Origin: Ectobacillus funiculus
GTDB lineage: Bacteria > Bacillota > Bacilli > Bacillales > Bacillaceae_G
Direction of reading: 5' to 3'
Assembly: GCF_004138295.1 (NCBI RefSeq)
Contig: NZ_SCFM01000017.1
Span: 89,337-153,336 of the forward strand
DNA: 64,000 nucleotides
The notes under the pieces are model-generated. The model was not told the DNA's origin. It worked only from the letters and a program-made list of their open reading frames with translations, and searched no databases. The number at the start of each line of letters is the position of its first letter. Positions within the stretch are counted from its first letter, which is position 1. A program made the translations under genes and the position numbers. Shown here one piece after another: positions 33,729 through 42,760 of the stretch.

Positions 33729-34571
33729 TTAGCTTCGAACAATGGCAGAACCAGAAGTATAGTCTTTGCCGTAGCCAAATGCTCCATAATATTGGCAGGT
33801 TTGTGATGCAACTGCGGCTCCCATATGCAAGGCCTGTTTTACGTCCTTTTCTTGTACATAAGAGGAAAGAAAGCCCGCAATAAAGGAATCACCCGCCCCT
33901 AACGTATCTACAACCGAGGTTGGGATAATAGGCTGCTTGTATATTTCATTTTCAATTGATAAAATGGCACCTTCTCCGCCACGTGTGATGCATACTACCT
34001 TTGTCCCTAGCGAATGTACCTTCTGAATTAATTCTGTACATTCCGGCTTCGTTAGGCCGCTTCCAGAGAAAAAAGCATAGCTTATATGCGGACAAACCTG
34101 CTGTAAGTATGTTTCTTCTTGATTAGTAGAAAAATCAAAGGCGATATCAATCACCCGGCTTAATTTCGGAAGATGGTGTTCTAGGCGGCTATACACACTT
34201 GTATGGAGAAGATCGTGCTGACGAATATAATCAAAGTCCTGCTCATCCAGCACAATTCCTATCCGTGATTGAACGCCTCCTTTATTGGAACCGACAAAAA
34301 TACGATCCCCTTCCTTATCAAGTGTAACAACAGCCATTCCATTCTCTCCAACAGCTTGTCTGATTCTGCTGATGTCTACCTTTTCCTGCCGTAGCGACTC
34401 CAGCACATGGATGGCAGCTTCATCATTTCCTACAATCCCCATATAAGAGGACTGTTCATGATTTAATCGATTGCATAGCACCGCTACATTCAGTGCATTG
34501 CCACCAGGATAAATTTTCCCCTGATCTTTATAATAATCTACTACGTTATCTCCGATTGCCAATAATTTCAT
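33729..34571 (-). CDS. frlD: Fructoselysine 6-kinase
   Basis: A 280-residue PfkB-family kinase. The N-terminal MKLLAIGDNVVDYY and GGNALNVAVL, and the C-terminal VVDTLGAGDSFIAGFL with the catalytic Asp, are intact. It phosphorylates imported fructosamines (Amadori products) at C6 before cleavage by FrlB. It is the last gene of the operon, 16 bases after frlM, with AGGAGG before the ATG. The gene order frlB-O-N-M-D equals B. subtilis. Confidence 0.92.
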   Translation of the reverse strand: MKLLAIGDNVVDYYKDQGKIYPGGNALNVAVLCNRLNHEQSSYMGIVGNDEAAIHVLESLRQEKVDISRIRQAVGENGMAVVTLDKEGDRIFVGSNKGGVQSRIGIVLDEQDFDYIRQHDLLHTSVYSRLEHHLPKLSRVIDIAFDFSTNQEETYLQQVCPHISYAFFSGSGLTKPECTELIQKVHSLGTKVVCITRGGEGAILSIENEIYKQPIIPTSVVDTLGAGDSFIAGFLSSYVQEKDVKQALHMGAAVASQTCQYYGAFGYGKDYTSGSAIVRS

Positions 34572-34587
34572 TGATATTTCCTCCTCA

Positions 34588-35478
34588 TTATCCTTTTACA
34601 CTTCCATTTGCAATCCCACGAACAAAATATTTTTGCAGGAATAAGAAAACAACAACAATTGGTACGGCTGAGATTGTCAATCCAGCCAACAATACTCCCC
34701 AATCCGTCTGCAATGCATCCCGGAACTGCATGAGCCCAGCTGGTATTGTTTTTAAACTATTATCGTCTATAAAGATAATAGCAAACATAAACTCATTCCA
34801 TGTATGATAGGCTGTCAAAACGGTGGCTGTCGCTAAAATAGGCTTGCTCATCGGCAAGAAAATCCTTACAAATATCCCCAAACTTGTACAACCATCTAGA
34901 TAAGCTGACTCCTCAAGCTCTTTCGGAATAGATAGAAAGTAAGAACGAATGAGCAATATTGTGAATGGGATACGATACGCGGTATAAGGAAGAATCAACG
35001 CCCAATACGTATTATACAGGCCTATTGACTGAATCATCTTATAAAGCGGAATTAAGCTCACCTGAGGAGATAGCATAAGCCCTCCTAAACAAATAATAAG
35101 AATAATAGATTTAAACCTAAATTCAAACCGAGACAATCCATATGCACCCAATGAGCTGACTAAAACAGTTATCATACAAGTTAGCGCCGTTACAATTACG
35201 CTGTTTAAGAAGTAGGAAGAGATTCCTTGGTTCCAAGCAGCCGTGTAATTTTCAAATAGCCATTGCTTAGGAAGAGCCCAGCTATGAGTAAAAATTTCAT
35301 CGTTGGTCTTGAATGAACTCATTACCATCCATAGTAATGGATAAGCAATGACAACTAAGTACACAATCAGCATCATGTATACACCTGTTAGCCCAGCATA
35401 GCCTTTTCCTCGTTTTTTTCTTTTCACAGCTTCCACAGATAGGGTTGCTGTCACAGACTCCGGCTTTGAAACCTCCAT
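34588..35478 (-). CDS. frlM: Amino-sugar/fructosamine ABC transporter permease
   Basis: A 296-residue CUT1-type MalG-like permease with six TM helices. The cytoplasmic EAA loop is ELEESAYLDGCTSLGIFVRIFLPM. A basic N-terminal extension (KRKKRGKG) precedes TM1. It pairs with FrlN. No ATPase gene is present in the cluster, so a shared multi-sugar ATPase such as MsmX is expected, as in B. subtilis. AGGAG lies 5 bases upstream and only 2 bases separate it from frlN. Confidence 0.92.
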   Translation of the reverse strand: MEVSKPESVTATLSVEAVKRKKRGKGYAGLTGVYMMLIVYLVVIAYPLLWMVMSSFKTNDEIFTHSWALPKQWLFENYTAAWNQGISSYFLNSVIVTALTCMITVLVSSLGAYGLSRFEFRFKSIILIICLGGLMLSPQVSLIPLYKMIQSIGLYNTYWALILPYTAYRIPFTILLIRSYFLSIPKELEESAYLDGCTSLGIFVRIFLPMSKPILATATVLTAYHTWNEFMFAIIFIDDNSLKTIPAGLMQFRDALQTDWGVLLAGLTISAVPIVVVFLFLQKYFVRGIANGSVKG

Positions 35479-35480
35479 GC

Positions 35481-36359
35481 TTACTCCTCCCTTCCTGTTT
35501 TGAATAACCCCATTTGAACAGCGGAAAGAATTACGGTGATTATCAGGATGACAGTTGCGATCGTAGATGCATATCCCATCGCATCCTTCACAAATGCATT
35601 CTTATATAAGTATGTACTCAGTACCTCAGATGCATTTCCTGGCCCTCCGCCTGTTAAAATATACGGCTCATTAAATACTGTAAACGCTCCAGCTAAGGTC
35701 ATAATAACGGTTACAAATGACATCTCCTTCGTTTGCGGCACTGTAACATGGAAGAACAATTGTATTTTATTCGCACCATCTATTTCACCAGCCTCGTATA
35801 GCTCGGACGGGATCTTCTGAATCGCCACGATATACAGCATCGCGATATACCCAATTGATTGCCATTGAGATACTGCAATTACCGCATACATTGCGGTATC
35901 GCTATCGCCTAGCCACGCCTTTGCCAGATTATCCAGTCCTATCCCACGCAGTAATTGATTTAACAATCCAATATCGGGATTATAGAAAAAGCTAAATAAT
36001 AGCGCGATGACAGTCATCGAAATCACAACGGGAAGAAAATAGATAGTTCTAAAAATAGGGGAAAACTTGCGAATCAGCTTGTCCTCTAAAATAGAAGCGA
36101 TTACCAGACCTCCAAAGACTTGGCATGCAATTGAGATAATAGCATAAAGAACATTATTTTTTAAAGCTTGGTAAAAGACTGGATCTTGAAACAAGTTTAC
36201 ATAGTTATCGAGCCCCACGAATATTTTATCTGGAGAAAAGGAACTCCACTGATAGAAGCTGGAACTGATATTTTGGAAAATCGGAACATAGACAAATAAT
36301 AAAAATGCCAATGCTGGAAACAGATATAGGAATGGTATGAACTTATTGCGTTTTAGCAC
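35481..36359 (-). CDS. frlN: Amino-sugar/fructosamine ABC transporter permease
   Basis: About 292 residues, MalF-like, six TM helices. The EAA loop is SELYEAGEIDGANKIQLFFHVTVPQ. The frame extends upstream to a GTG at 36419 but the extension is not family-like. AAGGAG lies 10 bases before a GTG at 36359, giving VLKRNKFIPFLYLFPALAF as the usual start. It forms the permease pair with FrlM. Confidence 0.92.
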   Translation of the reverse strand: MLKRNKFIPFLYLFPALAFLLFVYVPIFQNISSSFYQWSSFSPDKIFVGLDNYVNLFQDPVFYQALKNNVLYAIISIACQVFGGLVIASILEDKLIRKFSPIFRTIYFLPVVISMTVIALLFSFFYNPDIGLLNQLLRGIGLDNLAKAWLGDSDTAMYAVIAVSQWQSIGYIAMLYIVAIQKIPSELYEAGEIDGANKIQLFFHVTVPQTKEMSFVTVIMTLAGAFTVFNEPYILTGGGPGNASEVLSTYLYKNAFVKDAMGYASTIATVILIITVILSAVQMGLFKTGREE

Positions 36360-36423
36360 GATTGTCTCACTCCTTTTACTGAAAGAGAAGGCAGAGGGCT
36401 GCCTCCGCCCCTCTCTCACATCA

Positions 36424-37710
36424 TCAATTTTTAGATGCTCTTAGGGCATCTGCAGCTTTTTGTACCTCTTTCATGACCTCTTGAGGAGTTTTTTCTCCAT
36501 TCAGCATCAGTTGAGTATTCGTTAAGTACGCATCTACTATTTCTATATCCACATCTGTATCAAACCAAGGAACCATTTGCTTAGCATTTAAAATCTGATT
36601 AACCGCTTCTATTTGAATTGGAGTAGCATTGGTCTCATTCGTAGTCTCTTTTACTGCACTATACTTGCCAACATCCTTCACTAATTTTTCTCCCATTTCC
36701 TTAGAGGTTAAGAACTTCAGAAACTCCATTGCTTCTTTTGGGTGCTTTGTTTTTGACGAAATCATAAAGCCTTCAGGCGCCCCTGTTAAATAAGCCGAAT
36801 CTCCTTTTTGTCCTTCAATTGCAGGGAAATGAAAGAGCCCTAAGTTTTTCACATCTGGTACCAATGAGATTTCGGCTGTTTCTGCATACAGAATGCCAGC
36901 TTTACCCGAATTAAATGTTCCCCTTGCATATTCATGGTCAACAGAATTTGAGTTTTCTGTAAAATAAGGGATCAACTCTTTGATTTTTTTCAGTGCTTCT
37001 ACATAGCCAGAGTCTGTAAATGTTCCTGTTTTCGGATTATAGTCCTTTTCACGTGTTTTTTCGTCAACCAGCCTTTGATTCAAAGTTCCAATATAATGGG
37101 AAATTGGCCATGTAGATTTGCTTCCAAATGCGATAGGAGTGTATTTATTGTCTTTTAATACTTTTAGTACCTTCATGAACTCGTCCCATGTTGTAGGAGG
37201 CTGCAAATTCAACTTTGCAAAGATATCCTTGTTGTAGAAAAATGACTTACCGTCCATTTGCCAAGGTACACCGTAATATTTATTTTCGAATGAAAACGGG
37301 GTGATTTGATTTTGAACAAGCTGGGAGGACCAAGCTGTATCTTCCTTATAATAAGAGGTTAAATCAAGAGCTTTATTTCCTTGTACAAACTTGTAGGCAA
37401 ATTGGTCACTCCACGTAAAATATATGTCGGGGGGATTATTCGTTCCTAGTAATACTCTAATCTTTTCTTTATAGGAATCATTTAAGACAGCTTCTGTTTG
37501 AATGTCGATATTAGGATGCTGCTTTTCGAACTCCTGCACAACATTCTCAAAATAGCTTTTCTCAGGTTCCTTTGGCCACCTGTGGAAAAATTTCAACGTA
37601 ATTGTTCCCTTCTCATCTTTTACCTCAGAAGACGTTTTTTGACTAGAACAGCCGCCAAGCAATAAAGATAATGCCAAAACTGATGCCAATACAAGCTTTG
37701 CCTTTTTCAT
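36424..37710 (-). CDS. frlO: Amino-sugar/fructosamine ABC transporter substrate-binding lipoprotein
   Basis: A 428-residue extracellular solute-binding protein family 1 lipoprotein. The signal peptide ends LLLGGCSSQ (Cys21). [14 protein letters not shown] starts the mature lobe, and the conserved [19 protein letters not shown] and [22 protein letters not shown] segments follow. It delivers fructosamines to FrlNM. GGGGGC lies 8 bases upstream. It is separated from frlB by repeat copy 17 and a hairpin. Confidence 0.92.
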   Translation of the reverse strand: MKKAKLVLASVLALSLLLGGCSSQKTSSEVKDEKGTITLKFFHRWPKEPEKSYFENVVQEFEKQHPNIDIQTEAVLNDSYKEKIRVLLGTNNPPDIYFTWSDQFAYKFVQGNKALDLTSYYKEDTAWSSQLVQNQITPFSFENKYYGVPWQMDGKSFFYNKDIFAKLNLQPPTTWDEFMKVLKVLKDNKYTPIAFGSKSTWPISHYIGTLNQRLVDEKTREKDYNPKTGTFTDSGYVEALKKIKELIPYFTENSNSVDHEYARGTFNSGKAGILYAETAEISLVPDVKNLGLFHFPAIEGQKGDSAYLTGAPEGFMISSKTKHPKEAMEFLKFLTSKEMGEKLVKDVGKYSAVKETTNETNATPIQIEAVNQILNAKQMVPWFDTDVDIEIVDAYLTNTQLMLNGEKTPQEVMKEVQKAADALRASKN

Positions 37711-37736
37711 TGATATTGCCCCCTATCAACTTATGT

Positions 37737-37860
37737 TTTAAAGAAAACTCGCCGATTGGCGAAGACAGAGACGTAGTTGCGCTTATATTGTATTCTTAAA
37801 ATTTCAGACTACATCGAATTCGCTTCTAGCTGGAAATTTATCTTTTCTTACAGTATAAGA
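37737..37860 (+). repeat. Structured intergenic repeat, copy 17 (internal deletion), inside the frl operon
   Basis: Head TTAAAGAAAACTCGCCGATTGGC runs straight into GAAGACAGAGACGTAG (the GCCCTTGGGC part is deleted); tail TTTCTTACAGTATAAG. It lies between frlO and frlB, antisense to the operon transcript. Confidence 0.93.
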
Positions 37861-37894
37861 AAAGCGGATCTGCCCCTTTTGCTCGTGAAGGACA

Positions 37895-37932
37895 GCTCTC
37901 TGACCGATGAGATATTTTTTATCTCATCGGTC
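37895..37932. other. Long hairpin between frlB and frlO
   Basis: GACCGATGAGATA / TATCTCATCGGTC around a TTTTT loop. No T-tract follows, so it is more likely an RNA-stability or processing hairpin than a terminator. It would separate frlB from the transport genes in the mRNA. Confidence 0.6.
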
Positions 37933-38084
37933 GGGGAGCCTTCCCTTACAGTCAGCAGTCCGTGTTATCTGAAAAATATTCCTAAAATTTATTATATCTT
38001 TGATAAAAACTATACCATAATGTCATATAACATTATATTGTAGATTTTAAAAAGAGTAAATATTCAAAGTTTTATTAAGATAGA

Positions 38085-39071
38085 TTAATATTCCACCTTC
38101 CACATATAACGTCTTGTACTTAACGGATGATTACGCGCTTCTGCTAGCTCTTCTGCATACTTACGTAATACACTGTTTAAGATTAACGGCGCAATGTATC
38201 CTTTTACCTCTTCATCGATACCTGCAAGATCGTATTCCTTTGCATCTAAGATAGTAAGCTTCTTTCCGTAGCGCTTAGAGAAGGACAGCGCTCTCTCTTC
38301 CAACGCTCTTGTTTCATCTAACCCCAGCAGGATGATAAATGGTACTTTCTCATCAATAATTTCAAATGGACCATGGAAATACTCACCAGCATGGATTGCG
38401 TGTGAATGAATCCACTGCATCTCCATAAGAATACAAATACTGAAGGAATAAGCAACTCCATAGTTAGCGCCACTTGCCATTGTATAGATGACAGGCTCTT
38501 TTGCATGGGATGCTGCGAACACCTTTGCATTTTCGCCTTCTTGTTGCAATGCTTTTTCATACACAGCTTGTAAATTCTCTAAGCTTGTGACTAACCTTAC
38601 AAACTTTTCATTGTTTTCAACAACATGCAATATCCCAAAGACTAATTGATATAAAACGCCAAGATTAGTGTCGAAAGCGCTTACATCGTTACCCCATTCA
38701 TATTTCAAGAAACGATCTGAGTTTTTGGCTAATGGAGACTCTGGCTCATTCGTCAAAGCTACTGTATAAGCCCCTTTTTCTTTTGCAAACTTAGCGGCCT
38801 CTACTGTTTCAGGAGTCGTTCCGGACATGGAACACAAAATAACTAGTGATTCTTCCCCTAGTTGACGTGGATTTCGATGAATAAACTCATTTGAACTATA
38901 CAAATCAGAAACAAGTTTTGTTGCTTCACGATCTAGCACATACTTCGCCGGATACATAATAGCAGAGGAACCGCCGCATGCTACAAAAAATATATTGCTG
39001 ATGCTTTTACTTTGCAATTCATCCAACACAACCTGCACTTGACTGTTTACATTCGCTACCGCTTTACTCAT
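38085..39071 (-). CDS. frlB: Fructoselysine-6-phosphate deglycase
   Basis: A 328-residue protein with two SIS domains. The sugar-phosphate-binding motifs FFVACGGSSAIMYPAKY and LCSMSGTTPETVEAA are in the first domain. MASGANYGVAYSFSICILMEMQWIHSHAIHAGEYFHGPFE is the deglycase signature of the second, with the conserved Glu/His active-site region. It splits the 6-phospho-Amadori product into glucose-6-phosphate and amine. GAGGTGG precedes the ATG. It is the first gene of the frl run. Confidence 0.93.
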   Translation of the reverse strand: MSKAVANVNSQVQVVLDELQSKSISNIFFVACGGSSAIMYPAKYVLDREATKLVSDLYSSNEFIHRNPRQLGEESLVILCSMSGTTPETVEAAKFAKEKGAYTVALTNEPESPLAKNSDRFLKYEWGNDVSAFDTNLGVLYQLVFGILHVVENNEKFVRLVTSLENLQAVYEKALQQEGENAKVFAASHAKEPVIYTMASGANYGVAYSFSICILMEMQWIHSHAIHAGEYFHGPFEIIDEKVPFIILLGLDETRALEERALSFSKRYGKKLTILDAKEYDLAGIDEEVKGYIAPLILNSVLRKYAEELAEARNHPLSTRRYMWKVEY

Positions 39072-39092
39072 TTCTTTCCACCTCTTATTTTC

Positions 39093-39160
39093 ATTTTATA
39101 TAACATAGTTCTTTTTAATATGTTATATATTGTTATGTTACATAATATTTTGTTATGCGT
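39093..39160 (-). promoter_or_regulatory. frlB promoter region with TGTTATAT-type operators
   Basis: Several overlapping ATGTTATAT / ATATAACAT repeats lie within 70 bases upstream of frlB. Related motifs occur at 38016-38045 and 32477-32498. They are candidate FrlR binding sites. Confidence 0.5.
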
Positions 39161-39225
39161 CAATATGTATTTTCTGAATTTTTCTAATGTTTCATTTATT
39201 ACTCTGTTTTGAACTTATATAAATA

Positions 39226-39276
39226 GGACAGCTCTAAAAGTCCGCAAAAACTAGACATTTAGAACTGCCCTTTCTA
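39226..39276 (-). terminator. Terminator of the permease gene
   Basis: GGGCAGTTCTAAA / TTTAGAGCTGTCC on minus, starting just after the stop codon. Confidence 0.7.
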
Positions 39277-39281
39277 TCATA

Positions 39282-40706
39282 TTAAGCAGATTTTCTCTTT
39301 TGCTCCCCAAGGATCACAGGGTTCTTCTTCAACTGGCCATAGAATAAAATACCGCTTGCAAGCAACAGCATACCAAATAAGAAAGTTTTCATATCAGCTG
39401 TTCCTGCTTTAATCACCCATAAGGAATATACTGTGGAGAGCACAGCAATCACGCCATCAACTACTCGTCCTCTTCCGTTTTCATACGTCTCACCTGTAAT
39501 AACAAGCTTGAGCTGAAAAATAGAAGAAATGAAATACGGTATTAAATATGAAAGCGTTGCAATGACAATTACAAAATCAAACGCTGCAGAAATGGAATTG
39601 GAAACTGTTGAGAAAATGAATAATTGCCCAAGTAAATTTGTAACAACCAGAGAAAATATAGGAGTTCCTTTTTTATTTTCCTTCAAAAACGCCGGGATAA
39701 ACATTCCCTGCTTTGCCGCTTGATACGGTACCTCAGAGCTTAACATTACCCAGCCAAGCGTAGAACCAATTAAACTAATAAGTCCTACACCAGCCAATAC
39801 TTTTCCGCCAATCGGACCAAGTACAGTGGCAATTGCATCAATTAGCGGTTTATCAGAATGAATCAATGCTTCTTGATCCAACATCCCCATAACAAGTGTA
39901 CTAATACCGATATAAATTGCAAGCGCAATAAACAAACCAAGTGTAGTTGCGCGTTTCACATCCACTTGCTTCCTTGCTCTAGAAGCAAATACAACAGCCG
40001 ACTCTACACCGATAAATGCCCAAAGCGTCGAGAGAGCTGCATTGTTGATTTGTCCGAATAATCCAATCGCATTACCTGCCTCATCTGTCTTATCCGCGAC
40101 AAATGGCAACATATTCGCTTTCTCGAATGCAAACAAAGCAACGATAATAAACAATGCAAATCCCATTATCTTTGCAGAAGTTGCCAAAAAGTTAAGTTTA
40201 CCGGCATTTTCTAAACCGCGTAAAATAATAAAATGGATTGTCCATAGTAACAGCGTACATACAAGGAATGTTAATGCATTTCCTACCTTCAATGTAAAGG
40301 AACCGATTGTAAATAATTCTGCTTTACTTGTAAGTACAGGGAAAAATGTAGATAAATACCCCGCAAATGTCGTAATAATTGCAATATTACCAGCCAAGTT
40401 TCCAATCCAATATCCCCAAGAAGCCATAAAGCCCGATAAAAGCGATGCCTTTGAACCTGACTTAAACAATTCCTTAGCATAAATTTGCGGACCGCCATTT
40501 AGGTTTGGCTTACGAATTGCTAAATTTCCAAACACTAAGGCTGTCATAAGTACGCCCAAGCCAGTTAAAACCCAAGCGCCTATTACACCAGCCGGGCTGG
40601 CAACTTCAGCTAAAGAACGAGGCAGCATAAAAATACCGGACCCGACCATATTCCCGACAACAAGGGATGTCAAAATCCATAACCCGAGCTTATTTCCTTT
40701 ACTCAT
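39282..40706 (-). CDS. yvsH: Basic amino-acid permease (APC family), lysine-regulated, YvsH-like
   Basis: A 474-residue APC/APA transporter with twelve TM helices, similar to arginine/ornithine and lysine carriers: LVVGNMVGSGIFMLPRSLAE in TM1, GGPQIYAKELF in TM2-3, and AFIGVESAVVFASRARKQVDVKRAT in the middle. An L-box riboswitch with a terminator stands directly upstream, so lysine (or a related basic amino acid) is the likely substrate, as for B. subtilis YvsH. GAGGGG lies 11 bases before the ATG. It is not functionally tied to the frl genes. Confidence 0.87.
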   Translation of the reverse strand: MSKGNKLGLWILTSLVVGNMVGSGIFMLPRSLAEVASPAGVIGAWVLTGLGVLMTALVFGNLAIRKPNLNGGPQIYAKELFKSGSKASLLSGFMASWGYWIGNLAGNIAIITTFAGYLSTFFPVLTSKAELFTIGSFTLKVGNALTFLVCTLLLWTIHFIILRGLENAGKLNFLATSAKIMGFALFIIVALFAFEKANMLPFVADKTDEAGNAIGLFGQINNAALSTLWAFIGVESAVVFASRARKQVDVKRATTLGLFIALAIYIGISTLVMGMLDQEALIHSDKPLIDAIATVLGPIGGKVLAGVGLISLIGSTLGWVMLSSEVPYQAAKQGMFIPAFLKENKKGTPIFSLVVTNLLGQLFIFSTVSNSISAAFDFVIVIATLSYLIPYFISSIFQLKLVITGETYENGRGRVVDGVIAVLSTVYSLWVIKAGTADMKTFLFGMLLLASGILFYGQLKKNPVILGEQKRKSA

Positions 40707-40790
40707 TTTATTTGTTCCCCTCTCGACATATCCTATCGCTCAAAAGTAGATGGCTATCTGCTTTTTGCCGTTGCATGTTCTATAATCAGC

Positions 40791-41064
40791 ACAAAAAAAC
40801 ACACCCTCTGACGGGTGTGCAGGCAAACTCATCCGCATCAGACAAAAAGATAGTTCATCATAGCACTCGCTATGACAGTTCTGCACCTATTCGGATACAG
40901 CCCCAGCTGCTTTGGTTGGAGAACCGCAGCGCTTCGGCAGTGCTTCCTTTCCATCGCATTCTTCAAGCTCCCCAGCTCTCCCGCTATGTACTCTTAAACA
41001 CCGCAACCTCTACCTCATCTTGAGCTGATGAGGAAGTATTATTTTATTATACTAAACTAGCATA
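40791..41064 (-). promoter_or_regulatory. Lysine riboswitch (L-box) with promoter elements and terminator
   Basis: On minus, TTGACG (41087-41082), 17 bases and TATGCT (41064-41059) start a leader. Its L-box landmarks are GATGAGGTAGAGGTTGCGG, AAGAGTACATAG, GATGGAAAGGAAG, GCCGAAG and, near the end, GTGCAGAACTGTCATAG. The terminator GCACACCC / GGGTGTGT followed by TTTTTTT is at 40793-40820. Lysine binding is expected to favour the terminator and switch off the permease gene. The motif order matches lysC/yvsH leaders. Confidence 0.9.
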
Positions 41065-41091
41065 CACAGAGAATATCTATGCGTCAACACG

Positions 41092-41442
41092 AAACATTAT
41101 TCCAAATCATGCACCCTCATGATTTTAATTATTCAGAAAAAATAAAAATTCAGAATAGACAATAAAATATCTTCTCTCTTTCAAACATATTCACAAATAT
41201 ACAAAATATTAAAAAATTAAAATTTTATATCAAAAAGACAGGTATTGAGTTTTCAGTTACCTTGAAAATGGCTAAAAGAATGCTTTATACCCCCTTGTTT
41301 AAATTATATTAAAAAATCAAATCCAAACACTCTAACTGGTATAAATCGTATAAAACTATCCTCCCTGGAATGAAGGTACTCCTCGTTTGACCTCACTTTC
41401 ATCCCACACCTAAAGGAGTGGGCTTTCCCATTCGGAAAATCT
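41092..41442. other. AT-rich gap with a possible IS200/IS605-type end
   Basis: There is no gene. At 41402-41435 the hairpin CCCACACCT / AGGAGTGGG followed by CTTTCCCATTCGG resembles right ends of IS200/IS605-group elements. No tnpA or tnpB coding remnant is readable, so this is only a suggestion. Confidence 0.3.
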
Positions 41443-41487
41443 GTAATGTAAAGAAAACTCGCCGACTGGCGAGTTTCCTTTACATTG
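41443..41487. terminator. Hairpin-only derivative of the repeat family
   Basis: AATGTAAAG.AAACTCGCC pairs with GGCGAGTTT.CTTTACATT in a stem of about 19 bp. The left arm is the repeat head; the middle is absent, as in the hairpin at 12501. It lies upstream of the hydrolase gene. Confidence 0.75.
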
Positions 41488-41549
41488 CCTTGCTATTGCT
41501 CCTTTTTCAAGCTATAGTACTTACAAAATAAATTACGAAGGAGCACAGC

Positions 41550-42395
41550 ATGATCTATCACACTACATATATATCAGGGACATATAAAGTAAAAGGATAC
41601 ATTGCTTTCCCGAGCGGATTCTATATGTCACCGGTAGAATTACAGGAGAAGATGGAACAATTTTATGAAGCAGATAACCTGCCGCTTACAACGATCGCAA
41701 GCTCTACTGGAAAAGACCGGAAATTCCTCCTTTCACACAAGCTCCCTGCCTTCATCTATTGCCGAGGCGGCATCGGAAAAGTCGGCCGCGTAAAAACCGA
41801 TTGGGTAGAGCAATTTGCAAATCATGGCTACATCGTCTTTGCTCCTTGCTATCGAGGAAACGAAGGCGGCGAAGGGCGTGATGAATTTGGCGGTGCTGAA
41901 AATGAGGATGTACTCTCGGCCTATCGTTTTTTGCGCAGCCTTCCATTTGTCGATGAAAACCGCATTTCTATTATGGGATTCTCGCGCGGTGCCATTAACG
42001 CAGCGCTAACTGCGGCCGCACTTCCTGATATTCACACGTTAACCCTTTGGGGCGGTGTATCCCATCTGGCGCAAACGTACGAAGAGCGGATTGACCTGCG
42101 AAGAATGCTTAAACGAGTAGTTGGCGGCTCGCCATCTAAAGTACCAGATGCGTATACAAATCGTTCACCCATCTGCATGGCGCATCGGATCACATGTCCT
42201 GTCCTCATCATGCACGGGACTGAGGATGTACAAGTAGATTTTCAGCACGGATTCAGTATGTACCAGAAGCTGCAGGAGCTTGGACATAAGGTTGAGCTGC
42301 ATCAATACGCTGGCTTGGGGCATCATCTTCCGCCCCACGTCCATAAAGAAGCCTTGTCTAATATGTTTAAGTGGATCAAACAGCAATCTACTTAA
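41550..42395 (+). CDS. Alpha/beta hydrolase, prolyl oligopeptidase-like
   Basis: A 281-residue cytoplasmic hydrolase. The oxyanion region YCRGGIGKVGRV, the nucleophile elbow MGFSRGAI (Ser), the acid in MHGTEDVQVDF (Asp) and the His in GLGHHLPPHV form a full catalytic triad in the S9/dienelactone arrangement. It may be a peptidase or an esterase; the substrate is unknown. GAAGGAG lies 7 bases upstream. Its last 8 bases overlap the convergent YneQ-like gene. Confidence 0.85.
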   Translation: MIYHTTYISGTYKVKGYIAFPSGFYMSPVELQEKMEQFYEADNLPLTTIASSTGKDRKFLLSHKLPAFIYCRGGIGKVGRVKTDWVEQFANHGYIVFAPCYRGNEGGEGRDEFGGAENEDVLSAYRFLRSLPFVDENRISIMGFSRGAINAALTAAALPDIHTLTLWGGVSHLAQTYEERIDLRRMLKRVVGGSPSKVPDAYTNRSPICMAHRITCPVLIMHGTEDVQVDFQHGFSMYQKLQELGHKVELHQYAGLGHHLPPHVHKEALSNMFKWIKQQST

Positions 42396-42684
42396 ATCGC
42401 TCTAATTGCTGAAGCATATTTTCCTTTGTTAAAATAGTAATTTGCCGTTCACCAAACAAATCAAAATGAGGATACTCAGAACGATGATGCAGCGCTCGCG
42501 CCGGAATACCATATGCTTCTCCCCATTTGAGCAGCTTATCCAAATCAGAACAGCCTACCTTTGTGACTGTTCTCATCTCGGGAAATCGATCATCAAGCCA
42601 ATAATGGGTCAAAAACGCGATTTCCCCTCGCTTTACCTTCTCCTTCCACTCTTGCAATTCTTGTCGCTTAATTCCAAAAGCCAT
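42388..42684 (-). CDS. YneQ-like small protein
   Basis: A 98-residue soluble protein starting MAFGIKRQELQEWKEK, with EIAFLTHYWLDDRFPEMRTVTKVGC and EYPHFDLFGE. These features resemble B. subtilis YneQ, whose function is unknown. The ATG at 42684 is chosen because GAGAGGGTGAG precedes it. The 3' end overlaps the convergent hydrolase gene by 8 bases, so the two transcripts are partly antisense. Confidence 0.65.
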   Translation of the reverse strand: MAFGIKRQELQEWKEKVKRGEIAFLTHYWLDDRFPEMRTVTKVGCSDLDKLLKWGEAYGIPARALHHRSEYPHFDLFGERQITILTKENMLQQLERFK

Positions 42685-42760
42685 CTTCTCACCCTCTCTC
42701 ATTAGCTTAGTTTCTTTCTAGTACGAAGGCTATATCCATGAATTTTTTCCCTTTTATCTC

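Noticed and set aside
41366..41436. Possible IS200/IS605 right end or omega-RNA-like scar
   Set aside because: Only one hairpin and its flank look right. No tnpA/tnpB sequence or left end is visible, so it is recorded only as a low-confidence note.
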